Shown here: positions 8,892 to 18,533 of the stretch, piece after piece
How the letters are laid out: each line of letters starts with the position of its first letter
Numbering within the stretch: the stretch's first letter is position 1
Assembly: GCF_030053155.1 (NCBI RefSeq)
Contig: NZ_CP125640.1
Span: 1,922,001 to 1,986,000, forward strand
Direction: 5' to 3'
Source of the DNA: Rhizobium sp. BT03
Lineage (GTDB): Bacteria; Pseudomonadota; Alphaproteobacteria; Rhizobiales; Rhizobiaceae
DNA length: 64,000 bases
Notes under the pieces: generated by a model
Told to the model about the DNA's origin: nothing
The model's input: only the letters and a program-made list of their open reading frames with translations
Database searches by the model: none
Position numbers and translations under genes: made by a program

Positions 8892-10289
8892 CTATCTCCT
8901 CTGGATGGCTCCGCCCTGATTGCCGATGCCGGCGGCAGCCTTGAGGGCGCCGGCGAGATCGGCAAAGGCATCGGGCGAGTCGCGATCGCCCGGCGACTGT
9001 TTCAGGACGTCGTAAATGATCGGCACCTGCTTGACCGCCATATCGAGATCGGGATCGGCGCCCTGGCGGTAACCGCCGATCAGGCGCAGGTCGCGCGTTT
9101 CCTCGAAACGGTGGATCAGCACCTTCAGCCGCGACACCAGCTTTTCCTGATCCGGCGTCCAGGCCTTGCGGGCAAGACGCGAGATCGAGGCGAGCGGATC
9201 AATCGGCGGATAGCGCCCTTCTTCGGCGAGGCTGCGCTGCAGGACGATATGGCCGTCGAGGATGCCGCGCGTCGAATCGGCGATCGGGTCGTTGTGGTTG
9301 TCGCCGTCGACGAGGATCGAGATGATCGCCGTGATGGTGCCGGCGCCTTCGGGGCCGGGACCGGCGCGCTCCAACAGGCGCGGCAACTCGGTGAAGACGG
9401 AAGCCGGGTAACCGCGGGCGATCGGCGGCTCGCCGGAGGCCGTTGCCACCTCGCGGATCGCATGGGCGAAACGCGTGACGCTGTCGACGATGAAGAGGAC
9501 GTTCTCGCCCTTGTCGCGAAAATGCTCGGCGATGGTGACCGCCGTCAGCGGCGCCATCTTGCGCAGCATCGGGCTCTCGTCGCTGGTCGCGACGACGGCG
9601 ATCGCCTTCTTCATATTGCTGCCGAGCGTATCCTCGATGAATTCGCGCACCTCGCGGCCGCGTTCGCCGACCAGCGCAATGACGACCTTGTCGAAGGCAT
9701 CGGCGCGGGCGAGCATGGACAGAAGCGTCGACTTGCCGACGCCGGAGCCGGCGAAGATGCCGAGACGCTGCCCGAGGCAGAGCGGCGAGAAGATGTCGAT
9801 GGCGCGCACGCCGGTCTTGAAACCGGCCTCGACCCGCTTGCGGGTCATCGAGGGCGGGGCGGTATTGGAGATCGAGCGGCGGTCGAGGCCCTCGGCGAGC
9901 GGCCCCAGCCCGTCGATCGGCTCGCAGAGCGAATTGACGGTGCGCCCGCACCAGCTGTCCGACGGCGAGATGCGGAAGGCGCCCTTGCGGATGACCGTAT
10001 CGTGGATGCCGATCGGCTCGCCCGGCTCGATCGGGCAGACATAGATCAGATCAGGCTCGACGCGAACGACCTCGCCGAGATGGATGCCGGTCGCCGATTT
10101 ATGGGCGACGAACTCGCCGAGGCGAACATGGCGGGAGAGACCGCGAACCGTATAGTGGCCGGCGGCGATGGTCTGCACCCGGCCGCCATGGGCAACCGAG
10201 AACTCCGGCGATGCGTATCGCTCGACGAGGCCCGCCAGATGCGCCAGCTTCGGGGAAAGGCCGTCCTCGGACAGTAGCGTAGCGCTCAT
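8892..10289 (-). CDS. fliI: Flagellum-specific ATPase FliI
   Basis: Cytoplasmic ATPase that energises unloading of substrates at the flagellar export gate; homologous to F1 beta. 465 residues. P-loop GSGVGKST at residues 181-188, the catalytic-glutamate region VIALVGERGREVREFI, Walker B VLFIVDSVTRFAHA, and the family motif GYPASVFTELPRLLERAG. Starts two bases after flgF. Confidence 0.97.
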   Translation of the reverse strand: MSATLLSEDGLSPKLAHLAGLVERYASPEFSVAHGGRVQTIAAGHYTVRGLSRHVRLGEFVAHKSATGIHLGEVVRVEPDLIYVCPIEPGEPIGIHDTVIRKGAFRISPSDSWCGRTVNSLCEPIDGLGPLAEGLDRRSISNTAPPSMTRKRVEAGFKTGVRAIDIFSPLCLGQRLGIFAGSGVGKSTLLSMLARADAFDKVVIALVGERGREVREFIEDTLGSNMKKAIAVVATSDESPMLRKMAPLTAVTIAEHFRDKGENVLFIVDSVTRFAHAIREVATASGEPPIARGYPASVFTELPRLLERAGPGPEGAGTITAIISILVDGDNHNDPIADSTRGILDGHIVLQRSLAEEGRYPPIDPLASISRLARKAWTPDQEKLVSRLKVLIHRFEETRDLRLIGGYRQGADPDLDMAVKQVPIIYDVLKQSPGDRDSPDAFADLAGALKAAAGIGNQGGAIQRR

Positions 10290-10291
10290 GC

Positions 10292-11026
10292 TTAGCGACT
10301 ACCCCCAAGCGTCTGGACGGCTTCCTTGAAGGAATCCTCGCTGTCACGCATCAGCGACGAGACGCTTTCGAAAGCGCGGTTGACTTCGATCAGCTGGGTG
10401 ATCTCGCGCATGGCGTTGACGTTGGAGTTTTCGAGATAACCCTGCTCGACACCGACATTGAAGCGGTCGACGACGGCGCGCGGCTGGTCGGTGGTCATGA
10501 TGCCGCTGTTTTCGTAGCGCAGATAACCCTTGCTGATATCGGCCTCGAACAGCCCGAGCGAACCGACCTGGCGGTCGCCCTGATAGATGATGCCATCGGT
10601 GCCGACTGCCGGCTCGCCGCCTTTGGAGTTGAGCTGGATCGGCGCGCCGCCGGCGTCGAGAACGGGATATCCGCGGATCGAGACCAGTTCGCCGGTATCC
10701 TTGAGCGTGAAGCGGCCGTCCCTCGTCAGCACGCGGCCGGCCGGTGTATCGAGCGAGAACCAGGCATCGCCCTTGATGGCAAAATCAAGCATGTTGCCGG
10801 TGTGCTGCAGCTCGCCGTTCGACTCGTTCAGATAGTCGTTGCCCTGAGAAACGAAGGCGACCTTGGTGTTCAGCTTGTTCTTGGTCGCCGCCACCATCTC
10901 GTCGAACTTCACCTCGGTGGCGCGAAAACCGGTCGTGTTCACGTTCGCCATGTTGTCCGCAATGGTGGTCAGGCGCTTTTCGAGGGCCATCTGCGACGAC
11001 AGAGAAACATAAAGACCGGATTGCAT
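10292..11026 (-). CDS. flgF: Flagellar proximal rod protein FlgF
   Basis: Rod protein, 244 residues from the ATG at 11026, which gives the typical N-terminus MQSGLYVSLSSQMALEKRL; a 19-residue upstream extension in frame lacks family similarity. Rod motif NMANVNTTGFRATEVKF and C-terminal helix REITQLIEVNRAFESVSSLMRDSED. First gene of the flgF-fliI-orf180 unit, divergent from motA across 254 bases. Confidence 0.94.
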   Translation of the reverse strand: MQSGLYVSLSSQMALEKRLTTIADNMANVNTTGFRATEVKFDEMVAATKNKLNTKVAFVSQGNDYLNESNGELQHTGNMLDFAIKGDAWFSLDTPAGRVLTRDGRFTLKDTGELVSIRGYPVLDAGGAPIQLNSKGGEPAVGTDGIIYQGDRQVGSLGLFEADISKGYLRYENSGIMTTDQPRAVVDRFNVGVEQGYLENSNVNAMREITQLIEVNRAFESVSSLMRDSEDSFKEAVQTLGGSR

Positions 11027-11280
11027 GTCGGTAGGCTCCAAGCATTGGCGATGAACGGAACGAAAAGCCGGGCGTCGTCTCATGGGGTTCGGCCGGGATT
11101 TCGCTGAGGCGGCATCTCAGAAACGGGTGCGGGCACCCATTCGTCTCCTTTAGACTGACGGCAGATGCTTGCGCGAAGCTGGCACGCGGAAATGCCTTGA
11201 GCGGGCCCCGTTCATCAGCCTCACGCAAGGCAGAAACCCTAACCCTCTTAGAGAAAAGTAACGTTCAGATTGGGCTGACG
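11027..11280. promoter_or_regulatory. Divergent flgF / motA promoter region
   Basis: 254 bases without a coding region between the divergent flgF and motA genes must hold both promoters. I could not identify a confident sigma factor box or a VisNR/Rem site by eye; a GGGTGC/GCACCC inverted repeat lies near 11127-11140. Confidence 0.55.
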
Positions 11281-12153
11281 ATGAATATCATTATCGGATT
11301 TATAGTGACTTGCGGCTGTGTCATCGGCAGCTTCATGGCTATGGGCGGCCACGTGGACGCGCTGTTCCAGCCCTTCGAATTCGTGATCATCGGCGGCGCC
11401 GGTCTCGGCAGCTTCATCATGGCGAACCCGATGAAGGTGGTGAAGGATTCCGGCAAGGCGCTCGGCGAAGCCTTCAAGCACGCCGTGCCGAAGGAGCGCA
11501 ACTATCTCGATACGCTCGGCGTGCTCTATTCCTTGATGCGCGACCTGCGCACCAAGTCGCGAAATGAAATCGAAGCCCATATCGACAATCCGGCAGAATC
11601 GACGATTTTCCAGTCGGCCCCCACCGTTCTGAAGAACAAGGAACTGACGGCGTTCATCTGCGACTACGTGCGCCTGATCATCATCGGCAATGCCCGCAGC
11701 CACGAGATCGAAGCGCTGATGGATGAAGAACTCAACACCATCATGCACGACAAGATGAAGCCCTACCATGCGATCCAGATCATGGGCGATTCCTTCCCGG
11801 CGATCGGTATCGTCGCGGCGGTTCTCGGCGTCATCAAGGCGATGGCCCACATCAACGATTCGCCCGAAGTGCTCGGTCACCTGATCGGCTCGGCGCTGGT
11901 CGGCACCTTCCTCGGCATTCTCCTGTCCTACTGCGTCTGCTCGCCGCTGGTCTCCCAGATCAAGATCGTCCGCAACAAGCAGCACCGCCTCTACGTCATC
12001 GTCAAGCAGACGTTGCTTGCCTACATGAACGGCTCGGTGCCGCAGGTCGCTCTCGAATACGGCCGCAAGACGATCTCGGCTTACGAGCGCCCGTCCATCG
12101 ATGCGGTCGAACAGGAAATGATGAACCCAGGCGGCGAGAACAAGGCGGCTTAA
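11281..12153 (+). CDS. motA: Flagellar motor stator protein MotA
   Basis: Proton-channel stator subunit, 290 residues, inner membrane. The ATG at 11281 gives [18 protein letters not shown], the expected first membrane helix; an upstream in-frame extension is not family-like. Four membrane segments, cytoplasmic loop with [15 protein letters not shown] charged residues, and the conserved third-helix region [23 protein letters not shown] with its proline. The stop codon directly abuts the fliM ATG, so motA-fliM-fliN-fliG form one unit. Its partner motB is elsewhere, as in other rhizobia. Confidence 0.95.
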   Translation: MNIIIGFIVTCGCVIGSFMAMGGHVDALFQPFEFVIIGGAGLGSFIMANPMKVVKDSGKALGEAFKHAVPKERNYLDTLGVLYSLMRDLRTKSRNEIEAHIDNPAESTIFQSAPTVLKNKELTAFICDYVRLIIIGNARSHEIEALMDEELNTIMHDKMKPYHAIQIMGDSFPAIGIVAAVLGVIKAMAHINDSPEVLGHLIGSALVGTFLGILLSYCVCSPLVSQIKIVRNKQHRLYVIVKQTLLAYMNGSVPQVALEYGRKTISAYERPSIDAVEQEMMNPGGENKAA

Positions 12154-13104
12154 ATGACCATGAGCAATGCTTCGCACGACAAACCGGCAATGGATCCTGC
12201 CCTTCTCGCCAAGCTGACGGGCGGGCTTGGCGACAGAGGCAGGGTCGCCAAGATCTGCAGCTCCTTCGGGGAAATCTACAGCGAATTCTTTCCCGACGTC
12301 ATCAAGAGCGAGACCGGCCTCGACGTGACGGTCAATTATCTCGGCTGCGAGATCGGCTATAAGAACCATCTGATCGACGACCTGAACTCGAACGTCACGC
12401 TCGCCGACGTGACGCTGCGCAACTGGTCGCAGAACGTCACGCTTGCCTGCGGCAACGGTTTCGTCATCACGCTGATGGAGCACCTGCTGGGCGCCACCGC
12501 CGATACGATCGAGGAGCCGGCCGACCGGCTGCTGTCGATCATCGAAATGGACCTGGCGGTGATGGTTTTCGACAAGATCGCCAAGGTGCTGCGCTCGGCC
12601 GTCAACGCGCCCGGCGGTTTCGAACCGAGCCTTTCGGTCCCGTACGCCCTCGAGATGCGCGCCCGGCCGCCGGAGGACCGCCCGGACGAATTCGCCGCCG
12701 CCATCAATATGTCGATCACGCTTGCCGGAATCACTTCCGAATTTTCGCTGATGGTTCCGCAGACGGCGCTGCTCAAGACCAAGGTGACGCCGCCGAAGCC
12801 GAAGCGCCAGTCCGGCGGCAGCTCGGCGGAATGGACCGAACAGCTCGGCGACCAGGTCCGCCGCTCGCATGTCACGCTCGAGGCCAAGATCAGGCTGCAG
12901 GACCTGACCTTGCGCACGATCTCGAAGCTGATGGTCGGCGATGTCATTCCCTTCCGCGATCACGGCGACGTGCGCGTCGAGGTCAGCGCCAACAGCAAGG
13001 AATTGTATGTGTGCGAGTTCGGGCGTTCAGGCGAAAACTACATGGTCCGCGTCAAGGACACGATGAACTCGGATGACGAACTCATCCGTCATTTAATGAA
13101 TTAA
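12154..13104 (+). CDS. fliM: Flagellar motor switch protein FliM
   Basis: C-ring switch component that binds CheY-P. 316 residues. The middle CheC/CheX-like domain spans roughly residues 50-230 and the C-terminal SpoA domain ([28 protein letters not shown]) follows. The rhizobial FliM is diverged from enteric ones and the usual N-terminal CheY-binding peptide is not obvious. Immediately adjacent to motA and 65 bases from fliN. Confidence 0.88.
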   Translation: MTMSNASHDKPAMDPALLAKLTGGLGDRGRVAKICSSFGEIYSEFFPDVIKSETGLDVTVNYLGCEIGYKNHLIDDLNSNVTLADVTLRNWSQNVTLACGNGFVITLMEHLLGATADTIEEPADRLLSIIEMDLAVMVFDKIAKVLRSAVNAPGGFEPSLSVPYALEMRARPPEDRPDEFAAAINMSITLAGITSEFSLMVPQTALLKTKVTPPKPKRQSGGSSAEWTEQLGDQVRRSHVTLEAKIRLQDLTLRTISKLMVGDVIPFRDHGDVRVEVSANSKELYVCEFGRSGENYMVRVKDTMNSDDELIRHLMN

Positions 13105-13169
13105 TCGGTTCTCTGGCTTCTGGGCTGCAAAGGCAGTTTGAGGCAAGTTTCAACTGGAATAGTGATTTC

Positions 13170-13757
13170 ATGGCTACGAAGAAAACACAGCAGAACAGCG
13201 ACCTCTCCCTGGATATGCCGGGCAGCGAAGCGGATCTCGACCAGGCGATCGACGATCTGCGCGGCGTGCTGAAGCAGGATGCCGATGGCGACCTGCCGCA
13301 GTTTGGCGACGACCTGCAGAACGACGCCTTCGCAGCAGGAACCGATCTGGCGGCTTTCGGCGGCGAGATTTCGGACAGCCCGTTCGGCGGCGACGATTTC
13401 GGCGGCGATTTCGGTGCCGGCAATGCCGGCGCGGCTGCCGGCATGGATTTCGGCAGCAGCCCTTCCTTCGAGGCGTCGCCGGCTCCGCTCGGCAGCGCTT
13501 TGAATTCCAATTTCGAACTGATCATGGACATTCCGATCGATGTCCAGATCATGCTCGGCACCAGCCGCATGCAGGTCTCCGGCCTGATGAACCTCAATGA
13601 AGGGGCGACGATCGCCCTCGACAAGAAAATCGGCGAGCCGGTCGAGATCATGGTGAACGGCCGCAGGATTGCCCGCGGCGAGATTACGGTGCTTGATAAC
13701 GACGACACCCGATTCGGTGTGAAACTGATAGAAGTTTTGAGTACGAAAAAAGCCTGA
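13170..13757 (+). CDS. fliN: Flagellar motor switch protein FliN
   Basis: C-ring switch protein. 195 residues, longer than the enteric 137-residue form: a Gly/Asp/Ala-rich N-terminal extension of about 110 residues precedes the conserved SpoA domain ([21 protein letters not shown], then [21 protein letters not shown]). The acidic, low-complexity extension has [15 protein letters not shown] repeats and is probably disordered. Confidence 0.95.
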   Translation: MATKKTQQNSDLSLDMPGSEADLDQAIDDLRGVLKQDADGDLPQFGDDLQNDAFAAGTDLAAFGGEISDSPFGGDDFGGDFGAGNAGAAAGMDFGSSPSFEASPAPLGSALNSNFELIMDIPIDVQIMLGTSRMQVSGLMNLNEGATIALDKKIGEPVEIMVNGRRIARGEITVLDNDDTRFGVKLIEVLSTKKA

Positions 13758-13785
13758 TCCCTGTGTGGGACGGAGAGGTTAGACC

Positions 13786-14826
13786 ATGATGGACTTTGAC
13801 GATTTCGGCGGCGCGCTAGCCGGGAAACCGTTGACCCAGGCTGAAAAGGCGGCGGCAGTTCTTCTCGCTATGGGAAAGGGCGTCGCCGGCCGGTTGTTGA
13901 AATATTTCACCCAGGCCGAACTGCAGACCATTATCGCATCCGCCCAGTCGCTGCGCGCCATTCCGCCGGACGAGCTCCTGATGCTCGTCTCCGAGTTCGA
14001 AGACCTCTTCACCGAGGGCGCCGGACTGATGGACAACGCCAAGGCGATCGAAGCCATTCTGGAAGAAGGCCTGACGCCCGACGAGGTCGACAGCCTGCTC
14101 GGCCGCCGCACGGCGTTCCAGGCCTACGAAACCTCGATCTGGGATCGCCTCAGCGAGGCGGAGCCGACATTCGTCGCCCAGTTCCTACTGCGCGAACATC
14201 CGCAGACCGTTGCCTATATTCTTTCGATGATGCCTTCCAACTTCGGCGCCAAGGTGCTGCTGCAGCTCCCCGACAACCGCCGCGCCGACATCATGAACCG
14301 AACCGTCAACATGAAGACCGTCAGCCCGAAGGCTGCGCAGATCATCGAGAACCAGGTGATGACGCTGCTTGCCGAGGTCGAGGCAGAGCGCAATGCCGCC
14401 GGCTCGACGAAGGTCGCCGATCTGATGAACGAGCTCGACAAGCCGCAGGTCGACACGCTGCTCACCTCGCTTGAATCGATCAGCCGCGAATCCGTCAACA
14501 AGGTCCGCCCGAAGATCTTCCTGTTCGAGGACCTCATGTACATGCCGCAGCGCAGCCGCGTCTTGCTGCTCAACGACATTTCGACGGATGTGCTGACCGT
14601 CTCGCTGCGCGGTTCGCCGCCCGAGATCCGCGAATCGGTTCTCTCCGCCATCAGCCCGCGCCAGCGCCGCATGATCGAATCGGATCTGCAGAGCGGCATG
14701 GGCGGCGTCAATCCGCGCGAGATCGCCATTGCCCGGCGCGCCGTTGCGCAGGAAGCGATTCGCCTGGCCAATTCAGGCCAGATCGAGCTCAAGGAGAAGG
14801 AAGGCGACGCTTCGGCGGCCGCCTAA
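13786..14826 (+). CDS. fliG: Flagellar motor switch protein FliG
   Basis: Torque-generating rotor protein bridging the MS ring and C ring. 346 residues with three armadillo-like domains. The middle domain has FLLREHPQTVAYILSMMPS (EHPQ motif) and the C-terminal domain carries the charged torque helix DLMYMPQRSRVLLLNDIST. Start is the first of two tandem ATGs after GGAGAGG. Confidence 0.96.
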   Translation: MMDFDDFGGALAGKPLTQAEKAAAVLLAMGKGVAGRLLKYFTQAELQTIIASAQSLRAIPPDELLMLVSEFEDLFTEGAGLMDNAKAIEAILEEGLTPDEVDSLLGRRTAFQAYETSIWDRLSEAEPTFVAQFLLREHPQTVAYILSMMPSNFGAKVLLQLPDNRRADIMNRTVNMKTVSPKAAQIIENQVMTLLAEVEAERNAAGSTKVADLMNELDKPQVDTLLTSLESISRESVNKVRPKIFLFEDLMYMPQRSRVLLLNDISTDVLTVSLRGSPPEIRESVLSAISPRQRRMIESDLQSGMGGVNPREIAIARRAVAQEAIRLANSGQIELKEKEGDASAAA

Positions 14827-14851
14827 TCCTCCGAGACTGTTGACAAATCCG

Positions 14852-14890
14852 GCGTGCGGCAAAGCGGCCGTTGATCGCCGTGTCGCACGC
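14852..14890. repeat. Imperfect hairpin after fliG
   Basis: GCGTGCG at 14852-14858 pairs with CGCACGC at 14884-14890, 26 bases downstream of the fliG stop. There is no T-run; it could be a weak transcription end or the border of the repeat that follows. Confidence 0.35.
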
Positions 14891-14920
14891 GACTACCCTT
14901 CAAGTGATTGGCTGCGCTTT

Positions 14921-15023
14921 AAAGCGCGTCGCGGAGAACCTCGGTTCCGGCGACGCGCTTTAGCGCTTGTGTTGATGCATGTCGTCATCCCAAAACCGCT
15001 GCACACTTTTGGGCGACATGCAT
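14921..15023. repeat. Rhizobial intergenic palindromic repeat, copy A
   Basis: Two adjacent inverted repeats fill the fliG-flhB gap. First, AAAGCGCGTCGC (14921-14932) pairs with GCGACGCGCTTT (14950-14961). Second, ATGCATGTCG (14975-14984) pairs with CGACATGCAT (15014-15023), with inner arms CCCAAAA and TTTTGGG around CCGCTGCACAC. Related elements occur at 44983 and 47619. They resemble the RIME-type mosaic repeats described from rhizobia; exact family not verified. Confidence 0.75.
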
Positions 15024-15059
15024 TAGCTGCGGCCTATTTCTTTGACGGAGGGCCGCGTC

Positions 15060-16139
15060 TTGGCAGACGATGACAAGGACAGCAAAACAGAAGCCCCGAC
15101 CGCGAAAAAGCAAACCGACGCGGCTGAGAAAGGCAACGTGCCGTTTTCGCGCGAGCTGTCGATCTTCGCGACCATCCTTGCCACCTATATCTATCTGGTG
15201 TTCTTCCTCCCCGACAGCGTCGGGCGCATGACGGAAACCCTGCGCGACATCTTCGAGCAGCCCGACCAGTGGAAGATCGAGACGGGGCCTGATGTCCTTT
15301 CGCTGTTCGTCAGGCTCGGCTGGGCCACTGCGGCGCTGCTGGCGCCGGCCTTCATTCTGTTCATGGTCTTCGGCATCGCCTCCTCCGTCTTCCAGAACCT
15401 GCCGACGCCGGTGCTCGAACGCATCCGGCCGCAGGCCTCGCGCATCTCCCCCGCCAAAGGCTGGGGACGGCTCTTCAGCCTGCCGGGCCTCGTCGAGTTC
15501 GGCAAATCGCTGTTCAAGGTCGTCGTCGTCGGGGTCATCCTGTTTTTCGTGCTGAGGAGCGAATATTTCAGCTCGATCGACGCGATGTTCTCCGACCCGC
15601 AGACGATCCTGGTGCGGATCTCGACGGCGATGCGCAAGATCATCATCGTCGTGCTGATCGCCACCGCGGTCGTGGCGATCGCCGACGTCTTCTGGACGCG
15701 CCATCACTGGTTCACCGAGCTGAAGATGACGCGGCACGAAATCAAGGAAGAAAACAAGCAGGCGCAGGGCGACCCCTTCGTCAAGGGCCGGCAGCGCTCG
15801 CTGATGCGCGACCGCGCGCGTCGGCGCATGATCTCCAATGTGCACCGGGCGACGCTCGTCATTGCCAACCCGACGCACTATGCGGTGGCGCTGCGCTACG
15901 CGCGCGAAGAAAACGACGCGCCGGTGGTGCTGGCCAAGGGCCAGGACCTCATTGCGCTCAAAATCAGGGAGATTGCCGAGAAAAACGGCATCCCGGTGTT
16001 CGAGGATCCGCCGCTTGCGCGCTCCATGTTTGCGCAAGTCTCGATCGATAGTGTCATACCGTCAGTCTTCTATAAGGCCGTTGCGGAGCTGATCCACCGG
16101 GTCTACGCCGCAGACGCCAAGAACAAACGGGTAAGATAA
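15060..16139 (+). CDS. flhB: Flagellar export switch protein FlhB
   Basis: Membrane protein of the flagellar export gate that switches substrate specificity by self-cleavage. 359 residues. Four membrane segments in the first 210 residues; the self-cleavage motif NPTH is present in [12 protein letters not shown], so autoproteolysis should occur. I use the TTG at 15060 because GGAGGG lies 9 bases upstream and it yields the usual [14 protein letters not shown] start; a TTG at 15042 is also in frame. Ends just before orf146. Confidence 0.94.
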   Translation: MADDDKDSKTEAPTAKKQTDAAEKGNVPFSRELSIFATILATYIYLVFFLPDSVGRMTETLRDIFEQPDQWKIETGPDVLSLFVRLGWATAALLAPAFILFMVFGIASSVFQNLPTPVLERIRPQASRISPAKGWGRLFSLPGLVEFGKSLFKVVVVGVILFFVLRSEYFSSIDAMFSDPQTILVRISTAMRKIIIVVLIATAVVAIADVFWTRHHWFTELKMTRHEIKEENKQAQGDPFVKGRQRSLMRDRARRRMISNVHRATLVIANPTHYAVALRYAREENDAPVVLAKGQDLIALKIREIAEKNGIPVFEDPPLARSMFAQVSIDSVIPSVFYKAVAELIHRVYAADAKNKRVR

Positions 16140-16144
16140 GCCTA

Positions 16145-16585
16145 ATGAAAAAATGCCCCCACTCTACCCAGCGTGAAAAAATCCTCGCAGTCGCGATCAG
16201 CCCGGTCGCCACGGAACTGCGCCTTCTGGATGCTTCTGACCTTATTTCGCTGCTGCGCTTCGAGTATTACGGCAATCTTTCCGATCTCGTCGCTTCGGCG
16301 GCAGAGCTTTTCTTTCATCCGGGCACGGTGAATTTCGGCCTGGGCGGCAACTATACGCTGGAGTGGGGCGGCAAGCCCGAAGTCGTTCTCGATCTCGAAA
16401 TCAAGCCGCGCGGCGTCACCGTCTATGCGCAGCTGACGCTTGCCGAAGATCACGCCGGCATCGAGATCAACCATATCGCGTTCCAGGATCCCTCGGCCGA
16501 TCCCGACGAGAACACCCGCTTCCTGGAAAAGAGCCTTCGGGAATCGCGATACAACGTCAACCAGCCGCGGGCGCTGGCGAGCTGA
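16145..16585 (+). CDS. Conserved protein of the flagellar cluster, function unknown
   Basis: 146 residues, soluble, no signal peptide or membrane segment. Sequence features: an N-terminal VAISPVATELRLLDASDLISLLRFEYYGNLSDLVASAAELFF block and a beta-rich second half (FGLGGNYTLEWGGKPEVVLDLEIKPRGVTVYAQLTL). I do not recognise the family. It begins five bases after flhB stops and ends before a hairpin shared with the convergent visR, so it is probably co-transcribed with flhB and part of the motility regulon. Confidence 0.8.
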   Translation: MKKCPHSTQREKILAVAISPVATELRLLDASDLISLLRFEYYGNLSDLVASAAELFFHPGTVNFGLGGNYTLEWGGKPEVVLDLEIKPRGVTVYAQLTLAEDHAGIEINHIAFQDPSADPDENTRFLEKSLRESRYNVNQPRALAS

Positions 16586-16642
16586 CCTTTCATCAAGACA
16601 AGAGAGCTTTCATCGGCCTTTTCGAGAGCAGATCCATCCGCT

Positions 16643-16694
16643 TCAGCTGAGCCGAGCGGAGCTCAGCTGAAATCGCAGAGCGGAGCTCAGCTGA
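16643..16694. terminator. Hairpin and 24-bp-period tandem repeat between orf146 and visR
   Basis: TCAGCTGAGC (16643-16652) pairs perfectly with GCTCAGCTGA (16661-16670) across 8 bases. The 17-mer GAGCGGAGCTCAGCTGA occurs at 16654-16670 and again at 16678-16694, where it includes the visR stop codon. Placed between convergent genes, it may end transcription from either side, though no T-run follows. Confidence 0.55.
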
Positions 16695-17433
16695 TATAGC
16701 CGAGCCGGATCGCCTTGGCGATCGCCTGGATGCGATTGACGGAATCGAGCTTGATTGTCGCCGAGCCGAGATAGGCGTTCACGGTGTGCACGGAGAGGCC
16801 GAGCTTGTCGGCAATCTCTTCGCTGATACGGCCGTCGCCGGCAAGCTGGAGACAGGCGATCTCGCGTTCGCTAAGGGCTTCAGCGGCGGCCGTGCGGCGT
16901 TCGTCGAGCGAGAGCAGATCCATCATGATATGGCAGCAGCGACCGTGCAGCTCGACGATGGTATCGCTCGAGGGATCGAGCTCATCGCCGGTGAAAACGA
17001 TGAACCCGTTGCCGACGGCGCCGAGCCGCACCGGAAAGGCAAGGCCGGAAAAAGGCACGATACCGTCCTGCAGCCGCGTCATGAACGGCGCGAAGTCGGC
17101 AGGACCAGGTGCGGCACGGTCGTAACCGCCGGCCCATGAGAGCGGCAGCAACGACTTGTCGATATGGTCGAGAAGGATATCGCCGTAGGCATCCGTGAAG
17201 GCTTTGCCGAAACCGGCATTGGAAGACCCCCAGTTCTCGAGCTCGCAGACGAGGCGCTGCTTTGCCGGAAGACCTGCGCCGCTGACGCGGAAGATCGCGA
17301 AGCCCTGAGCATCGGCGAGCTTCTGCATCGCAATCAGCCGCGGAAAAAGATCGGACCGGCTGGAAATCCTGTTCACACGCACCATGCGTAGCTGCTCGGC
17401 GCTGCTCATCGTCCTGGCTGATGGATGCGCCAT
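16687..17433 (-). CDS. visR: LuxR-type motility regulator VisR
   Basis: In Sinorhizobium, VisN and VisR form a heteromer that sits at the top of the flagellar, motility and chemotaxis regulon. This 248-residue protein has a ligand-binding-like N-terminal domain and a LuxR/GerE helix-turn-helix at about residues 180-240 (SEEIADKLGLSVHTVNAYLGSATIKLDSVNRIQAIAKA). GGGGAA precedes the ATG at 17433. It lies nine bases downstream of visN, the conserved visN-visR order. Confidence 0.92.
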   Translation of the reverse strand: MAHPSARTMSSAEQLRMVRVNRISSRSDLFPRLIAMQKLADAQGFAIFRVSGAGLPAKQRLVCELENWGSSNAGFGKAFTDAYGDILLDHIDKSLLPLSWAGGYDRAAPGPADFAPFMTRLQDGIVPFSGLAFPVRLGAVGNGFIVFTGDELDPSSDTIVELHGRCCHIMMDLLSLDERRTAAAEALSEREIACLQLAGDGRISEEIADKLGLSVHTVNAYLGSATIKLDSVNRIQAIAKAIRLGYIS

Positions 17434-17442
17434 GGATTCCCC

Positions 17443-18189
17443 CTATACGAGATTGTTGCGGACGGCGAAGGCAATGGCCTCGGACCGGGTCTTGGTCGCC
17501 GTCTTGCGCATCACGCTGGTAATGTAGTTGTTGATGGTATTGCGGGAGATGCCGAGGATCATCGCGATCTCGTCGCTGGTCTTGCCCTCGGCGATCCAGA
17601 ACAGGCATTCCAGCTCGCGGTCGGTCAATTCGAAATCGCGATCGACCCTCGTCCCGCCGCAGCGCAGGAAACTCGCGACATAACCGGCAAGCAGGCCCAC
17701 ATCCCGCAGGCGCTCCGGCGACAGGATGAAGCCCTCGCCGAACAGGAACATCAGGGCCAGCCGCGACCGGCCGACATTGAACGTTACCGAACAATATTGG
17801 CGGCTGGCGCCGTCCGGCACGTCGGCATTGTCAGGCATAAGAGCAAAATTCGGCTGGAAGACCTGCATGCATTTTTCCAGCTCCGTCGAACGGGCATAGC
17901 CGCGAACCAGGTCATTGGCGATATCCCTGACCAGGTCAAAAGGCCAATCCGACGAAACAATGAAATCGAGACCGCTTTCCTGGATGAGATCGCAGCGCGC
18001 CAGAAGATAGTGCGAAGCACCGACATACTCCGTCAGCGCGCGCAGTCCAGACTGCAACCTGCCAGTGTTGGCGACGCCGTGCAGGCGCTGGAGGAGTTGA
18101 TCACGCGGCAACAGATCCGGCACTACCGCGCTCGCGAAATTCGACATTTGCCTCTCGCCTTTGCTCGCCTGAATTACATCCATATCCAT
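17443..18189 (-). CDS. visN: LuxR-type motility regulator VisN
   Basis: Partner of VisR. 248 residues from the ATG at 18189 (AGGA 8 bases upstream); an alternative ATG at 18147 with GAGAGG is also plausible and would remove 14 residues. N-terminal autoinducer-binding-like domain (PDLLPRDQLLQRLHGVAN onward) and a C-terminal GerE domain: TDRELECLFWIAEGKTSDEIAMILGISRNTINNYITSVMRK. The upstream fliF terminator shows that visNR have their own promoter in 18190-18504. Confidence 0.92.
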   Translation of the reverse strand: MDMDVIQASKGERQMSNFASAVVPDLLPRDQLLQRLHGVANTGRLQSGLRALTEYVGASHYLLARCDLIQESGLDFIVSSDWPFDLVRDIANDLVRGYARSTELEKCMQVFQPNFALMPDNADVPDGASRQYCSVTFNVGRSRLALMFLFGEGFILSPERLRDVGLLAGYVASFLRCGGTRVDRDFELTDRELECLFWIAEGKTSDEIAMILGISRNTINNYITSVMRKTATKTRSEAIAFAVRNNLV

Positions 18190-18504
18190 TGGCAATGTCC
18201 TGCGGCTGAGGAACGATCAAACTCGGTGCAACAGCAATTTTTCTGCAAGGGATTCAATTCAAGTCCCGCTCGAATCCCATTTCGAATCACCCAAGGGTAA
18301 GCCAGCCGATGCAAATCACCATCTCCGACTTCTAGGGATTTACTTACGCTGCCGGCCATGCACTGATTCGATGATCATTTCCAGCCCTGAAGCTATTGGG
18401 AAGGCTACGGTGATTCTGGCTGTATCGCAACTTCATTCGCGTTTTACGCGAGTCCGGGAGCCAACAACTTTCCCGTTGGATGAAAGGACGCTGGATACCG
18501 ATAT
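18190..18504 (-). promoter_or_regulatory. visN upstream region
   Basis: About 315 bases with no credible gene. It must contain the visN promoter. Base composition is more AT-rich than the flanking coding DNA. I did not find a confident sigma-70 box or operator by eye. Confidence 0.5.
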
Positions 18505-18531
18505 GAAAAAGGCCGGTTGCCCGGCCTTTTG
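18505..18531 (-). terminator. Rho-independent terminator after fliF
   Basis: Immediately downstream of the fliF stop on the minus strand, AAAGGCCGGG and CCGGCCTTTTT form a strong stem with a T-run. It ends the icpA-to-fliF transcript. Confidence 0.8.
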
Positions 18532-18533
18532 TC

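Noticed and set aside
11248..12963. 571-codon antisense frame across motA and fliM
   Set aside because: Runs opposite two well-supported genes and shows only the Arg/Asp/His-rich composition of complementary frames.
16687..18189. VisN/VisR as acyl-homoserine-lactone receptors
   Set aside because: They have the LuxR fold, but no synthase gene is nearby and they match the VisNR pair by order and position next to fliF and flhB.
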